DNA of 64,000 nt from Azohydromonas lata NBRC 102462. GTDB taxonomy: Bacteria > Pseudomonadota > Gammaproteobacteria > Burkholderiales > Burkholderiaceae_C. The notes beneath the pieces are model-generated. The model did no database searches and had not been told where the DNA came from. It saw only the letters and a program-made list of their open reading frames with translations. The stretch is from assembly GCF_001571085.1 (NCBI RefSeq), contig NZ_BCTC01000008.1:1-64000 (forward strand). Direction: 5' to 3'. Made by a program: the position numbers and the translations under genes. Each line of letters begins with the position of its first letter. The stretch's first letter is position 1. Of the stretch, positions 54,987 through 63,646 are shown piece by piece.

Positions 54987-57683
54987 ATGGACCAGCACTA
55001 CCTCACCCCGCTCTTCGCCCCCCGCTCCATCATCGCCTTCGTGGGCGACCCCGAGGCGCCCGACTCCTGGACGGAGCATGCGCGCTCCGTGCATGCTGCG
55101 CTGACGGCCGAGCCCTTCAAGGGCGAGCTCAAGTTCATGGACATCCGCGGCAGCGCCACGACGCTGGCCGACCTGGCGCAGGCGCGCGCGGACCTGGCCA
55201 TCATTGCCCTGAGCGGCCCGGACCTGGCCGCCGCGCTGGAAGTGGCCGGGCGCATGCGCTGCCGCGCCGCCATGGTGCTCACCGGCGGGCTGGACGCCGC
55301 CGCCGCCGCCGAGCTGCACCGCATCGCGCGGCGCGAGCGCATCCGGCTGCTGGGCCCCAACTGCCTGGGCTTCATGCGGCCGCACCACAAGCTCAACGCC
55401 TCGGCGCTGGGCCTGCCCGCGCGGCCGGGCCCGCTGGCGCTGGTGTCGCAGTCGGGCTCGCTCACCGCCTCCATGCTCGATTGGGCCGACCGCAACGGCG
55501 TGGGCTTCTCCACCGTCGTCTCGCTTGGGCCGCACACCTCGCTGGGCATCGCCGAAGTGCTGGACTTCCTGGCCAACGACGCGCAGACGCACTCCATCGT
55601 CGTCTACCTGGAAGGCATTGCCGACGCGCGCCGCTTCATGAGCGCGCTGCGCTCGGCGGCCAACGCCAAGCCGGTGATCGTGCTGAAGTCCGGCCGCAAG
55701 CACGCGGGCAACCTGGCGGCGCAGACGCACAGCAGCTCCATCGTGGGCAGCGACGAGGTGTTCGACGCCGCCCTGCGCCGCGCCGGCGCCGTGCGCGTGC
55801 GCTCCTTCGTCGAGCTGTTCTCCGCCTCCAAGTGCCTGGCCTCGCGCTACCGCCCGGTGGGCAAGCGGCTGTCCATCGTCACCAACGGCGGCGGCCCCGG
55901 CGTGCTGGCGGCGGACTGGATAGGCGAGATCGGCCTGGAGCTGGGCCGGCTGTCCAACGCCAGCAAGGCGGCCTTGGCGCCGCAACTGCTGCCCGGCGCC
56001 TCGCTCACGGACCTGATCGACCTGGGCGAAGGCGCCAGCCCCGCGCACTTCCATGCCGCGCTGCAAGCGGCCGACAAGGACCGCGACATCGACGGCGTGC
56101 TGGCCATCTTCTCGCCCAAGGCCGGCACCCACCCCGAGGACATCGCCAAGGCGCTAGTGGACATCAAGCGCCAGATGGCCAAGCCGCTGCTGGCCTGCTG
56201 GATGGGCGACGCTTCCGTGGGCCAGGCGCGCGAGCTGCTGGGCACGGCGGCCATTCCCAGCTTCCGCACGCCGGAAGCCGCGGTGGGCGCCTTCGGCAAC
56301 ATCGCCAACTTCTATCAAAACCAGATGCTGCTGCAGCAGACGCCGGCGCCGCTGTCCTCGCTGGCCAAGCCCGACATCGAGGGCGCGCGGCTGGTGATCG
56401 AAAGCGTGCTGGCCGAGCGGCGCAAGGTGCTCACCGAGATGGAGAGCAAGACGCTGCTGTCGGCCTTCCACATCGGCGTGACCGAAACGGTGCTGGCCCG
56501 CAGCGCGCACGAGGCCATGATGATCGCCACGCAGATGGGCTTCCCCGTCGCGCTCAAGATCGACTCGCCCGACATCACCCACAAGTCCGACGTGCACGGC
56601 GTGGCGCTGGGCATCATGACCGCCACCGCCGCCCGCGACGCCTACAACGACATGGTCGAGCGCGTGCGCCGCCTGGAGCCCAACGCGCGCATCAACGGCG
56701 TGACGGTGCAGAAGATGGCCCGCGCGCGCCGCGGCCGCGAAATCCACATCGGCCTGATGACGGACGAGCCCTTCGGCCGCGTCATCGTCTTCGGCGGCGG
56801 CGGGACCATGGTCGAGCTGATCAACGACCGCGCCATGGAGCTGCCGCCCCTCAACCGCTTCCTGGCGCGGCGGCTCATCGAGCGCTCGCGCGTGGCCGAG
56901 ACCCTGGGCGAGTGGCACGGCGCCGAGGCCGTGGACCTGGACGCGCTGGAGCAGGTGCTGCTGCGCGTGTCGGAAATGGTGTGCGCGCTGCCGCAGCTGC
57001 GCGAGATGGACATCAACCCCATCATCGTGGACGCCAGCGGCGCCGTGGCGGTGGATGCGCGCATCGTCATCGACAGCGCCCCGCAGCCCGCCGGGGGCGG
57101 GCGCGGCAGCGACTACCCGCACCTGTGCATCTCGCCCTACCCGGCGCGCTACGAGCAGGTGTGGCCGCTGCGCGGCGGCGGGGAATACCTGGTGCGGCCC
57201 ATCCGCCCGGACGACGCCCAGAAGCTGCAGGACCTGGTGCACAGCGTCTCGCCGGAAAGCCGCTATTTCCGCTTCGTCTCGTCGATGACGGAATTGCCGC
57301 CCTCCATGCTGGCGCGGCTGACCATGATCGATTACGACCGCGAGATGGCGCTGGTGGCGGTGGTCAAGACCCGCAATGCCAACGAGGACGGCGACATGGT
57401 GGAAACCGAGCGCGTGATCGGCGTGTCGCGCTACATCACCAACCCGGACCAGTCGAGCTGCGAGTTCTCGCTGCTGGTCGCCGACGACCTGGCTGGCAAG
57501 GGCATAGGCTCGCGCATGATGGAAAGCATCATGGAAGTGGCGCGCGACAAGGGCCTTACCGAGATCGACGGCCTGGTGCTGGCCAACAATCCCAACATGC
57601 TCAAGCTCATGCGCTCGCTGGGATTCACGGTGAAATCCTTCGAGGAGGATCCGGATTTCAAGCTGGTGACGCACGCGCTGTGA
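54987..57683 (+). CDS. Acyl-CoA ligase (ADP-forming type)-GNAT fusion, Pat-like
   Basis: The 898-residue protein has a CoA-binding domain (about 8-130), a ligase CoA domain (about 145-290) and an ATP-grasp domain (about 480-700, with KIDSPDITHKSDVHGVALGI). A C-terminal GNAT domain (about 730-890) includes LVADDLAGKGIGSRMMESIM. This is the layout of protein lysine acetyltransferase Pat/PatZ. Unusually the ligase His is kept (His248 in AQTHSSSIVGSDEV). In enterobacterial Pat, as I recall, it is replaced and the ligase half is inactive. The gene starts 63 bp after the deacetylase gene and may be co-expressed with it. Confidence 0.9.
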   Translation: MDQHYLTPLFAPRSIIAFVGDPEAPDSWTEHARSVHAALTAEPFKGELKFMDIRGSATTLADLAQARADLAIIALSGPDLAAALEVAGRMRCRAAMVLTGGLDAAAAAELHRIARRERIRLLGPNCLGFMRPHHKLNASALGLPARPGPLALVSQSGSLTASMLDWADRNGVGFSTVVSLGPHTSLGIAEVLDFLANDAQTHSIVVYLEGIADARRFMSALRSAANAKPVIVLKSGRKHAGNLAAQTHSSSIVGSDEVFDAALRRAGAVRVRSFVELFSASKCLASRYRPVGKRLSIVTNGGGPGVLAADWIGEIGLELGRLSNASKAALAPQLLPGASLTDLIDLGEGASPAHFHAALQAADKDRDIDGVLAIFSPKAGTHPEDIAKALVDIKRQMAKPLLACWMGDASVGQARELLGTAAIPSFRTPEAAVGAFGNIANFYQNQMLLQQTPAPLSSLAKPDIEGARLVIESVLAERRKVLTEMESKTLLSAFHIGVTETVLARSAHEAMMIATQMGFPVALKIDSPDITHKSDVHGVALGIMTATAARDAYNDMVERVRRLEPNARINGVTVQKMARARRGREIHIGLMTDEPFGRVIVFGGGGTMVELINDRAMELPPLNRFLARRLIERSRVAETLGEWHGAEAVDLDALEQVLLRVSEMVCALPQLREMDINPIIVDASGAVAVDARIVIDSAPQPAGGGRGSDYPHLCISPYPARYEQVWPLRGGGEYLVRPIRPDDAQKLQDLVHSVSPESRYFRFVSSMTELPPSMLARLTMIDYDREMALVAVVKTRNANEDGDMVETERVIGVSRYITNPDQSSCEFSLLVADDLAGKGIGSRMMESIMEVARDKGLTEIDGLVLANNPNMLKLMRSLGFTVKSFEEDPDFKLVTHAL

Positions 57684-57741
57684 CGCGGGCGGCGGATGCT
57701 GGTTGAACAGCGTCCGCCCAATAAATCAAAGCAGGCCGATA

Positions 57742-57775
57742 AAAAGCCCGCCTGGGCCCTGTCAGGCAGGCTTTT
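57742..57775. terminator. Bidirectional terminator between Pat-like and PEP-CTERM copy 3 genes
   Basis: AAAAGCCCGCCTG (57742-57754) pairs with CAGGCAGGCTTTT (57763-57775) with one mismatch, around an 8-base loop. T-runs follow on both strands, so it serves both convergent genes. Confidence 0.88.
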
Positions 57776-57780
57776 CTAAT

Positions 57781-58533
57781 TCAAGCCTTATTCGATTTCC
57801 TGTGCCTTGCCAGCCAGCCCACCATGCCCAGGCCGGCCAGCATCATGGCCGGCGTGGCAGGCTCCGGGACCATCAGCGCCTGCGGACGCGCCCTGCCGAT
57901 GATGTGCATGCTGTGCGAAAAAGGTTGCGAACTGTTGAAATGATTCTCGTACACGAAATTCACATGCCCTTGCGCCTGAAATTCGCCGGAATTGGGGTCC
58001 AGCGCAGGGTTTGATCGAATTATCTTGCTGATAGGCCTGTCCATGCCCGACCCGTCCATGTCCAGGTAGACGAAATCGCCCTCGGGGGCACCCGCCACCT
58101 TGTCCACGTGGATGTTCACTGAATAATCCATGCGCACCGTCAGCCGTGTATTGCCGCTGACCTCGCTGTCCAGCCAGGCCCATGTATTGGCTTCCAAACC
58201 TGCATGCGGTGCAATCGCCGTGCCGCGCGCGATCATGGCGAAATTGTCCGGCGTCCAGGTCACTTCGGTATAGGCCGAGCCGCCCTGTGAATTCAATTGG
58301 CCGATTTGGGTGCCGAATTTGATGGACAGAAAATCGCCGTTCATTCTCTTGTTCAGCCGTGCTATGGCGCCGCCCCAATCCAGGCCAATGGGCGTAACGA
58401 AAGGCGTCATGCCGTCGCTGGGGTCCAGGTCCGTCAATTCGTAGCGCAAATTGGTGAATTGCGCCTCGAAACTCAGGGCAGCCATAGCGCCGGGCGCGGC
58501 GGCGGCCAGCAGCAGGGGAAGAATCATCCGCAT
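57781..58533 (-). CDS. PEP-CTERM exported protein (copy 3)
   Basis: The 250-residue protein has a signal peptide ending AMA, then FTNLRYELTDLDPSDGMTP, which aligns with the N-terminal motif of copies 1 and 2 although the rest has diverged. It ends MVPEPATPAMMLAGLGMVGW with ARHRKSNKA, the PEP-CTERM sorting signal. AGGAG eight bases upstream supports ATG 58533. It lies 4.5 kb from the other two copies on the opposite strand, with unrelated enzymes between. It is probably surface-exposed; the function is unknown. Confidence 0.87.
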   Translation of the reverse strand: MRMILPLLLAAAAPGAMAALSFEAQFTNLRYELTDLDPSDGMTPFVTPIGLDWGGAIARLNKRMNGDFLSIKFGTQIGQLNSQGGSAYTEVTWTPDNFAMIARGTAIAPHAGLEANTWAWLDSEVSGNTRLTVRMDYSVNIHVDKVAGAPEGDFVYLDMDGSGMDRPISKIIRSNPALDPNSGEFQAQGHVNFVYENHFNSSQPFSHSMHIIGRARPQALMVPEPATPAMMLAGLGMVGWLARHRKSNKA

Positions 58534-58919
58534 GAGCTGTCTCCTCTTGGGTAAAAGCCGGGGGCGGCACAGCAAACTGCCTGCCAAAATACATTAACCC
58601 CGGATTTCAGAAAATTTTCTACTGCATCAATAAATCAGAATTCATTGATGAACTGCCGCCTAAAAATTTCCACAATTTAGTAAACACTTTGGCAGGCCGC
58701 ATTCCAATATATTAACTGTCAGATCAAATACCGTTTGTAAACAAGCTGGGTATTTTTGGGAAAATGGCGCAAGCGGCTTGCCGAACCCAGCACGGCACGT
58801 CCGCATTCGGGGCGGACAGGCACCCGGCGGCACCGGCTCCCCGGCGGGGTTGGCCCATCATGGGAAGCTTGGATCTCCGGCCTGGCCTTCCACCGCAGCA
58901 CCCCCAGCCTCACAAAACG
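58534..58919. other. AT-rich upstream region of PEP-CTERM copy 3 and the Nudix gene
   Basis: The 386 bp between divergent starts hold an AT-rich block (about 58590-58760, for example tcatcaataaatcagaattc) like the one before copy 1. They must carry both promoters. An in-frame extension of the Nudix gene back to 58764 is open but shows no domain. Confidence 0.45.
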
Positions 58920-60569
58920 ATGCCCACCCCCGCCCTGCGCCCCTCCTCCGCCCTCGTTCTGGTCCGCGACGCCGCGGCCGGGCCTGAAATCCTGCTGCTG
59001 CGCCGCGCCGAGCGCGGCGACCAGAACAGCGGCGCCTGGGTCTTCCCCGGCGGGCTGCTCGATGCGGCGGACGCCGACCTCGCTCCCGTGTGCACCGGCC
59101 GCGACGCGGCGGCCTGCCACCAGCGCCTGGGCCTGGCCGAAGGAGGCCTCGCCTGGTACGCCGCCGCCGTGCGCGAAACCTTCGAGGAGGCCGGCCTGCT
59201 CATCGCCGTGGACGCGCAAGGCGTGACCGTCACCGGCATCCAACTGGAATCGGCCTGGCGCACCCGGCTGCACGGCCGTGAGATCGCCCTGGACGCGCTC
59301 TGCCGCGAACAAGGTTTCCGGATTGCGCTGGACCGCGTGCACGTCTTCGCCCACATCGTCACGCCGCCCGGCCTGCCCAAGCGTTTCGACACGCGCTTTT
59401 TCATGGCGCCGGCGCCCGCCGGCCAGGAGGCCAGCCACGACGGCATCGAGATGACCGCCCACGCCTGGCTCAGCCCCGCGCGGGCGCTGGACGGCGCGCA
59501 GGGCGTGCACGTGGTCGGCCCCGTGCGCCGGCTGCTGCAGCAGCTCACGCGCTTCAGCACCGCCCGGGAGATGCTGGACTGGGCCGCCGCGCTTCCCGAG
59601 GTGCCCTGCATCCGCCCGCAGCTCGCCCGCGATGCGCAGGGCCGCGTTGGGCCGCTCTTCCCCGACCACCCGGGTTGGGCCGAGGCGCGGCGGGTCGATC
59701 CGGACGGCCGCGGCCTCGCCCGCGCCCAAGTCACGCCGGGCGAGCCCCTGCGGCTGAGCGAGCGCGTGATACGCCTGACCGCCACCAACCCCGGCGTCAT
59801 GACCGGCCCGGGCACCAACAGCTACCTGGTCGGCGCCCTGTCCACCAACGAGTGGGCGGTGATCGACCCGGGCCCGGCAGACGCGGCCCACGTCCAGGCG
59901 CTGCAGGCGGCCGCGCCCGGCCCCATCCGCTGGATCCTGGTCACGCACACGCACCTGGACCACTCGCCCGGCGCCGCGCCGCTGGCCACCGCCACGGGCG
60001 CCCAAGTGCTGGGCCGGCGCACGCCGCACGCGCAGTGGCAGGACGAGGCGTTCGCCCCCACGCGCGAGCTGCAAGAGGGCGAGCGCCTGGCGCTGGACGC
60101 GGGCACCACGCTGCGCGTGGTGCACACGCCCGGCCACGCGTCCAACCACCTGTGCTATTTGCTGGAGGAGGAAGCCACCCTCTTCACCGGCGACCACGTG
60201 ATGCAGGGCTCCACGGTGGTGATCAACCCGCCGGACGGCGACATGGGCGCTTACCTGGCGTCGCTGCGCCGCCTGCGCGACGAATTCGCGCCACTGCAAT
60301 GGCTGGCTCCCGGCCACGGCTTTCTCATCGCCAACCCGGCGCGGGTGTGGAATTTCCTGATCACCCACCGCGAGCAGCGCGAGGCCAAGCTGCTGGCGGC
60401 GCTGGGCACCGAGCCTCAAACCCCCGACGCGCTGCTGCCCGTGGTGTACGACGACGTGCCGCCCGCCAAGCACGCCGCGGCCCGCCGCTCCCTCCTGGCA
60501 GCCTTGCTCAAACTGCGCGCCGAAAATCGGGCTTTCGAAACTCCGGACCAGCGCTGGCGCCGGGCCTGA
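58920..60569 (+). CDS. Nudix hydrolase-metallo-beta-lactamase fusion protein
   Basis: The 549-residue protein joins two enzymes. The N-terminal Nudix domain (about 8-190) has VFPGGLLD and then REtFEEAG with Arg85, Glu86, Glu89 and Glu90. The gap between the halves of the Nudix box is longer than usual, as in NUDT19-type acyl-CoA hydrolases. The C-terminal MBL-fold domain (about 280-520) has HTHLDH (343-348), HTPGHASNH (402-410) and TGDHV, enough for two zinc ions. A combined role in CoA or nucleotide-thioester breakdown is possible. ATG 58920 matches the domain start. Confidence 0.9.
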   Translation: MPTPALRPSSALVLVRDAAAGPEILLLRRAERGDQNSGAWVFPGGLLDAADADLAPVCTGRDAAACHQRLGLAEGGLAWYAAAVRETFEEAGLLIAVDAQGVTVTGIQLESAWRTRLHGREIALDALCREQGFRIALDRVHVFAHIVTPPGLPKRFDTRFFMAPAPAGQEASHDGIEMTAHAWLSPARALDGAQGVHVVGPVRRLLQQLTRFSTAREMLDWAAALPEVPCIRPQLARDAQGRVGPLFPDHPGWAEARRVDPDGRGLARAQVTPGEPLRLSERVIRLTATNPGVMTGPGTNSYLVGALSTNEWAVIDPGPADAAHVQALQAAAPGPIRWILVTHTHLDHSPGAAPLATATGAQVLGRRTPHAQWQDEAFAPTRELQEGERLALDAGTTLRVVHTPGHASNHLCYLLEEEATLFTGDHVMQGSTVVINPPDGDMGAYLASLRRLRDEFAPLQWLAPGHGFLIANPARVWNFLITHREQREAKLLAALGTEPQTPDALLPVVYDDVPPAKHAAARRSLLAALLKLRAENRAFETPDQRWRRA

Positions 60570-60624
60570 GCTTCAGAACAGCGGCAACCGGAAACGACCA
60601 CGGCGGCCGGGCCGCCCTTCCCGC

Positions 60625-62700
60625 CTACACCGCCCGCGCGGGGCCTTGCTGCAGCAGCGCCAGCAAGGCGCCCAGGTCCACGGGCTTGCTCAGGTGGCCG
60701 TCGAAGCCGGCGTCGCGCGAACGGGAGCGGTCCTGGTCCTGCGCCCAACCGGTCACGGCCACCAGCAGCGGGCAGTCGGGGCCCAGGCGCTCGCGGGCGG
60801 CGCGGGCCACCTCGTGGCCGTCACGCCCCGGCATGCCGATGTCCAGCAGCGCCACCTGCGGGCGCTGCTGCTCCAGCAGCCGCAGCGCCTCGTTGCCGTC
60901 GGCGGCGCTGAGCACCTCGTGGCCGTGCAGCGCCAGCAGCGTGGACAGGCTGTCGCGCGCATCGGCGTTGTCGTCGGCCACCAGCACGCGCAAGGCGCCG
61001 GCCGGGCCGGCCGCGGGCGTCTCGGCCAAGGGGTTGGCGCTGCGCACCCGGCCCACGGGCACGCGCAGCGTGAACTCGCTGCCCTGGCCCACACCGGCGC
61101 TGGCCGCATCAATGCGCCCGCCGTGCAGCTCGGCCAGGCCACGCGACAGCGCCAGGCCTATGCCCAGGCCGCCGGCGCTGCGCTCGTCGTGCGCGGACAC
61201 CTGCGAAAACATGCCGAACACGGTGGGCAGCACCTCGGCCGGAATGCCAATGCCGTTGTCGGCCACGCTCACCACCACCTCGGCGCCCTGCACCTGCGCG
61301 CGCAAGCGGATGTGGCCGCCGGGGTCGGTGTACTTGGCGGCATTGGTGAGCAGGTTGGAGAGGATCTGCGCCAGCCGCAGCGGGTCGGCCTCGAAGCACA
61401 GGGGCTCGTCCGGCGCCTCGACTTCCAGCCGGTGCTGCTTGGCGTCCAGCAGCGGGCGGGCGGTTTCGATGGCCGCATCCAGCACCGCGCGCAGCTCGGT
61501 GGCGCACTTGCGCAGCGCGAGCTTGCCGCGGGTGACGCGGGACATGTCGAGCAGGTCGTCCAGCAGCAGCGCCATGTGGCCGACCTGGCGGTCTATCACC
61601 TCGTGGCTCCAGCGCCGCTGCGCCTCGGTGGCGTTGGGTGCGCGCGAGACCTGTGCGGCCTGGCGTATGGGGGCCAGCGGGTTGCGCAGCTCGTGCGCGA
61701 GGGTGGCGAGGAACTCGTCCTTGCGCCGGTCCGTCTCGCGCAGCGCCTGCTCCTGGCGGCGGCTTTGCGTGACGTCGGTGAACCACACGGCCAGCCCCTG
61801 CGGCACCGGCGAGGCGATGACGTGGAAGCAGCGCCGCGCCGCGCCCGGGGGCTGCCAGTCGAAACCGCTGCCGCGGCCGGCGGCCGCGGCGGTGAGAAAG
61901 GGCTGCAGCGCTGCCTCGTCACCGCCCAGCGTGTCGCGCAGCAGTGCTTGCGCCGCAATGGAGCGACCCAACAGCGCCGCCGCGGCCGTGTTGGCGTAGG
62001 CCCAGCGCAGTTGCGGCGCGGCATCGGCCTCGGCGGCACCCTCGCAGGGCTCCAGGATGCCGAAGGGCAGCGGCGAGGAGGCCATCACGCCGGCCAGCCG
62101 CTCGTCAGCGCGTTGGGCGCGGCGCTGCGAGCGCTCGCGATCGGCGTGCACGGCGGCCTTGCGCGCGCAGATGTCGGCCAGGTGGCGAAGCCGCTCGTCA
62201 GGCTCGTCCGCCTGGCTCAGGTAGACCGACATGGCGCCTATCACCTGCCCGTCCAGCGCGATCAGCGGGGTGCTGTGCACACCGTGCACGCCCTGCTCGC
62301 GGGCCAGCGCATGCCATGGGGCGTAGCGCGGATCGGCCTGCACGTCGCGCACCACCACGCGGCGCGCGCTTTGCACGGCCTGGCCGCAGGCGCCGTCGCC
62401 GCGGCGCAGCCGGGAGAGCACCTGGCGGGTGTGCTCGGACAGGCCCTCGCCGGCGGCCACGCGCAGCGTGGACCCGTCCGGCTCGCACAGCAGCACCGCG
62501 CCCAAGCGGGCGCCGTGAAAACGGCAAAGGGTTTGCAAAATCAGGTGGAGCTGCTGCTCCAGCGAGCGCACCTCCAGCAGCCGGCTGCTGAGCTCGTGCA
62601 GCGCCTGCAGGTCCGTGACCTGGCGGCTGAGATCGGCGCGCTCCTGCCGCCCGGTGCCCAAGCACCGCAGCGGCCAGGCGCCGCGAAAGGAAAGAAACAT
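60625..62700 (-). CDS. GAF-histidine kinase-REC hybrid sensor
   Basis: The 691-residue cytosolic protein has a GAF domain (about 35-185), a PAS-like segment (about 200-315) and HisKA with His336 in AHELRNPLAP. The HATPase domain has NLLTNAAKYT, DNGIGIP and GLGIGLALS. A C-terminal receiver has Asp620 in VALLDIGMPGRDG. The GAF domain suggests sensing of a small ligand or redox state. No dedicated response regulator lies beside it, so output probably passes by phosphorelay. It is convergent with the Nudix-MBL gene. Confidence 0.9.
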   Translation of the reverse strand: MFLSFRGAWPLRCLGTGRQERADLSRQVTDLQALHELSSRLLEVRSLEQQLHLILQTLCRFHGARLGAVLLCEPDGSTLRVAAGEGLSEHTRQVLSRLRRGDGACGQAVQSARRVVVRDVQADPRYAPWHALAREQGVHGVHSTPLIALDGQVIGAMSVYLSQADEPDERLRHLADICARKAAVHADRERSQRRAQRADERLAGVMASSPLPFGILEPCEGAAEADAAPQLRWAYANTAAAALLGRSIAAQALLRDTLGGDEAALQPFLTAAAAGRGSGFDWQPPGAARRCFHVIASPVPQGLAVWFTDVTQSRRQEQALRETDRRKDEFLATLAHELRNPLAPIRQAAQVSRAPNATEAQRRWSHEVIDRQVGHMALLLDDLLDMSRVTRGKLALRKCATELRAVLDAAIETARPLLDAKQHRLEVEAPDEPLCFEADPLRLAQILSNLLTNAAKYTDPGGHIRLRAQVQGAEVVVSVADNGIGIPAEVLPTVFGMFSQVSAHDERSAGGLGIGLALSRGLAELHGGRIDAASAGVGQGSEFTLRVPVGRVRSANPLAETPAAGPAGALRVLVADDNADARDSLSTLLALHGHEVLSAADGNEALRLLEQQRPQVALLDIGMPGRDGHEVARAARERLGPDCPLLVAVTGWAQDQDRSRSRDAGFDGHLSKPVDLGALLALLQQGPARAV

Positions 62701-62866
62701 GGCAGCCCGTCCTCGTCTGGACCATCAGCCTAGGGCTTGACGCCCGCGCGGCTGTAACAACATCGGTGCGGGACGGGCTCGGCCACCGCGCCCACCCCTG
62801 GACATGCAACGCGGGCGGCAGGCAGCCATGCAGCCCGGGCGGTCAAGTATGCGACAGGGCGCCGCG

Positions 62867-63346
62867 TCAGCGCGGCGGGGTGGGCGCCGGCGGGCCGCCG
62901 TCCGCCGGCAGGGGAGGCGTGGCCGGTGCAGGCGGATTGGGACTGGGCGTGGGTTGGCGCTCGGCGTCGGTGGAGGGCATGGGCTGCGCCGGCTCCACGC
63001 TGCGCAGCTCGCGCAGCACGCCGCCGCCGGTGACGCTGCCGCTGGTGGCGCCGCTCTGTATGCGGCGCTCACACTCGGCCCGGTCAGCGGCTGGCAGCGG
63101 CTGGCAGCGCTGCAGGGCGTTTTGCGCGTAGCGGTCGTCGCTCACGGCCGCGGCGCCGCGGCGGGCGTGGCGCGCCTCCTGGTAGGCCGCGGCGGCTTCG
63201 CGCAGGCAGGTGGAGCGGTCCTGCCCCGACTGTCCGCTCGTGCACGCTGCGCGCTCGCGCTCGTAGGTGGCGCGTGCGTTGTCGGCAGCCGACACCACGG
63301 CCGCGCACCCTATGGAAGCCGTCAACAGGATCAAGAAGGTCTTCAT
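62867..63346 (-). CDS. Exported Pro-rich protein of unknown function
   Basis: The 159-residue protein has a signal peptide (MKTFLILLTASIGCAAVVSA). The short helical domain has four cysteines (AACTSGQ, STCLRE, RCQPL, ECERR), probably two disulphides. The tail of about 45 residues is rich in Pro, Thr and Ala (NPPAPATPPLPADGGPPAP). The tail could span the cell wall space. It is a single gene 166 bp upstream of the kinase gene on the same strand. I recognise no family. Confidence 0.7.
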   Translation of the reverse strand: MKTFLILLTASIGCAAVVSAADNARATYERERAACTSGQSGQDRSTCLREAAAAYQEARHARRGAAAVSDDRYAQNALQRCQPLPAADRAECERRIQSGATSGSVTGGGVLRELRSVEPAQPMPSTDAERQPTPSPNPPAPATPPLPADGGPPAPTPPR

Positions 63347-63547
63347 GGCTGCACCTCTGACGCACCCCTAGCAGCCGGCGTGCCGCTGCTGCGTGGTGGG
63401 CCGGATTGAAGCCCTGTGCGGGGGCTTCGTCCATCGTGCGGGCGGGTGACGCCGGCAAGAAATCTTGTGCCTGGGCAACAGCCTGTAGAGCGCCCACAAG
63501 GAGGCGCACGGGGCGGCGCATGTGAACGCCGGGGCACACCCGGAAAC

Positions 63548-63597
63548 AAAAACCCCGGCTGCCGGACCGCCGTGTCAACGGCGGCCGCCAGCCGGGG
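63548..63597 (-). terminator. Terminator after the 3-hydroxyacyl-CoA dehydrogenase gene
   Basis: On the minus strand CCCCGGCTG (63597-63589) pairs with CAGCCGGGG (63561-63553), with a second GC-rich pairing inside, and a run of five Ts follows. It lies 50 bp after the stop at 63647. Confidence 0.8.
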
Positions 63598-63646
63598 AGC
63601 GTGATGCGCGGCGCAGGGCGGGCCGCCTGGGGGCCCGCGCGCGCGG

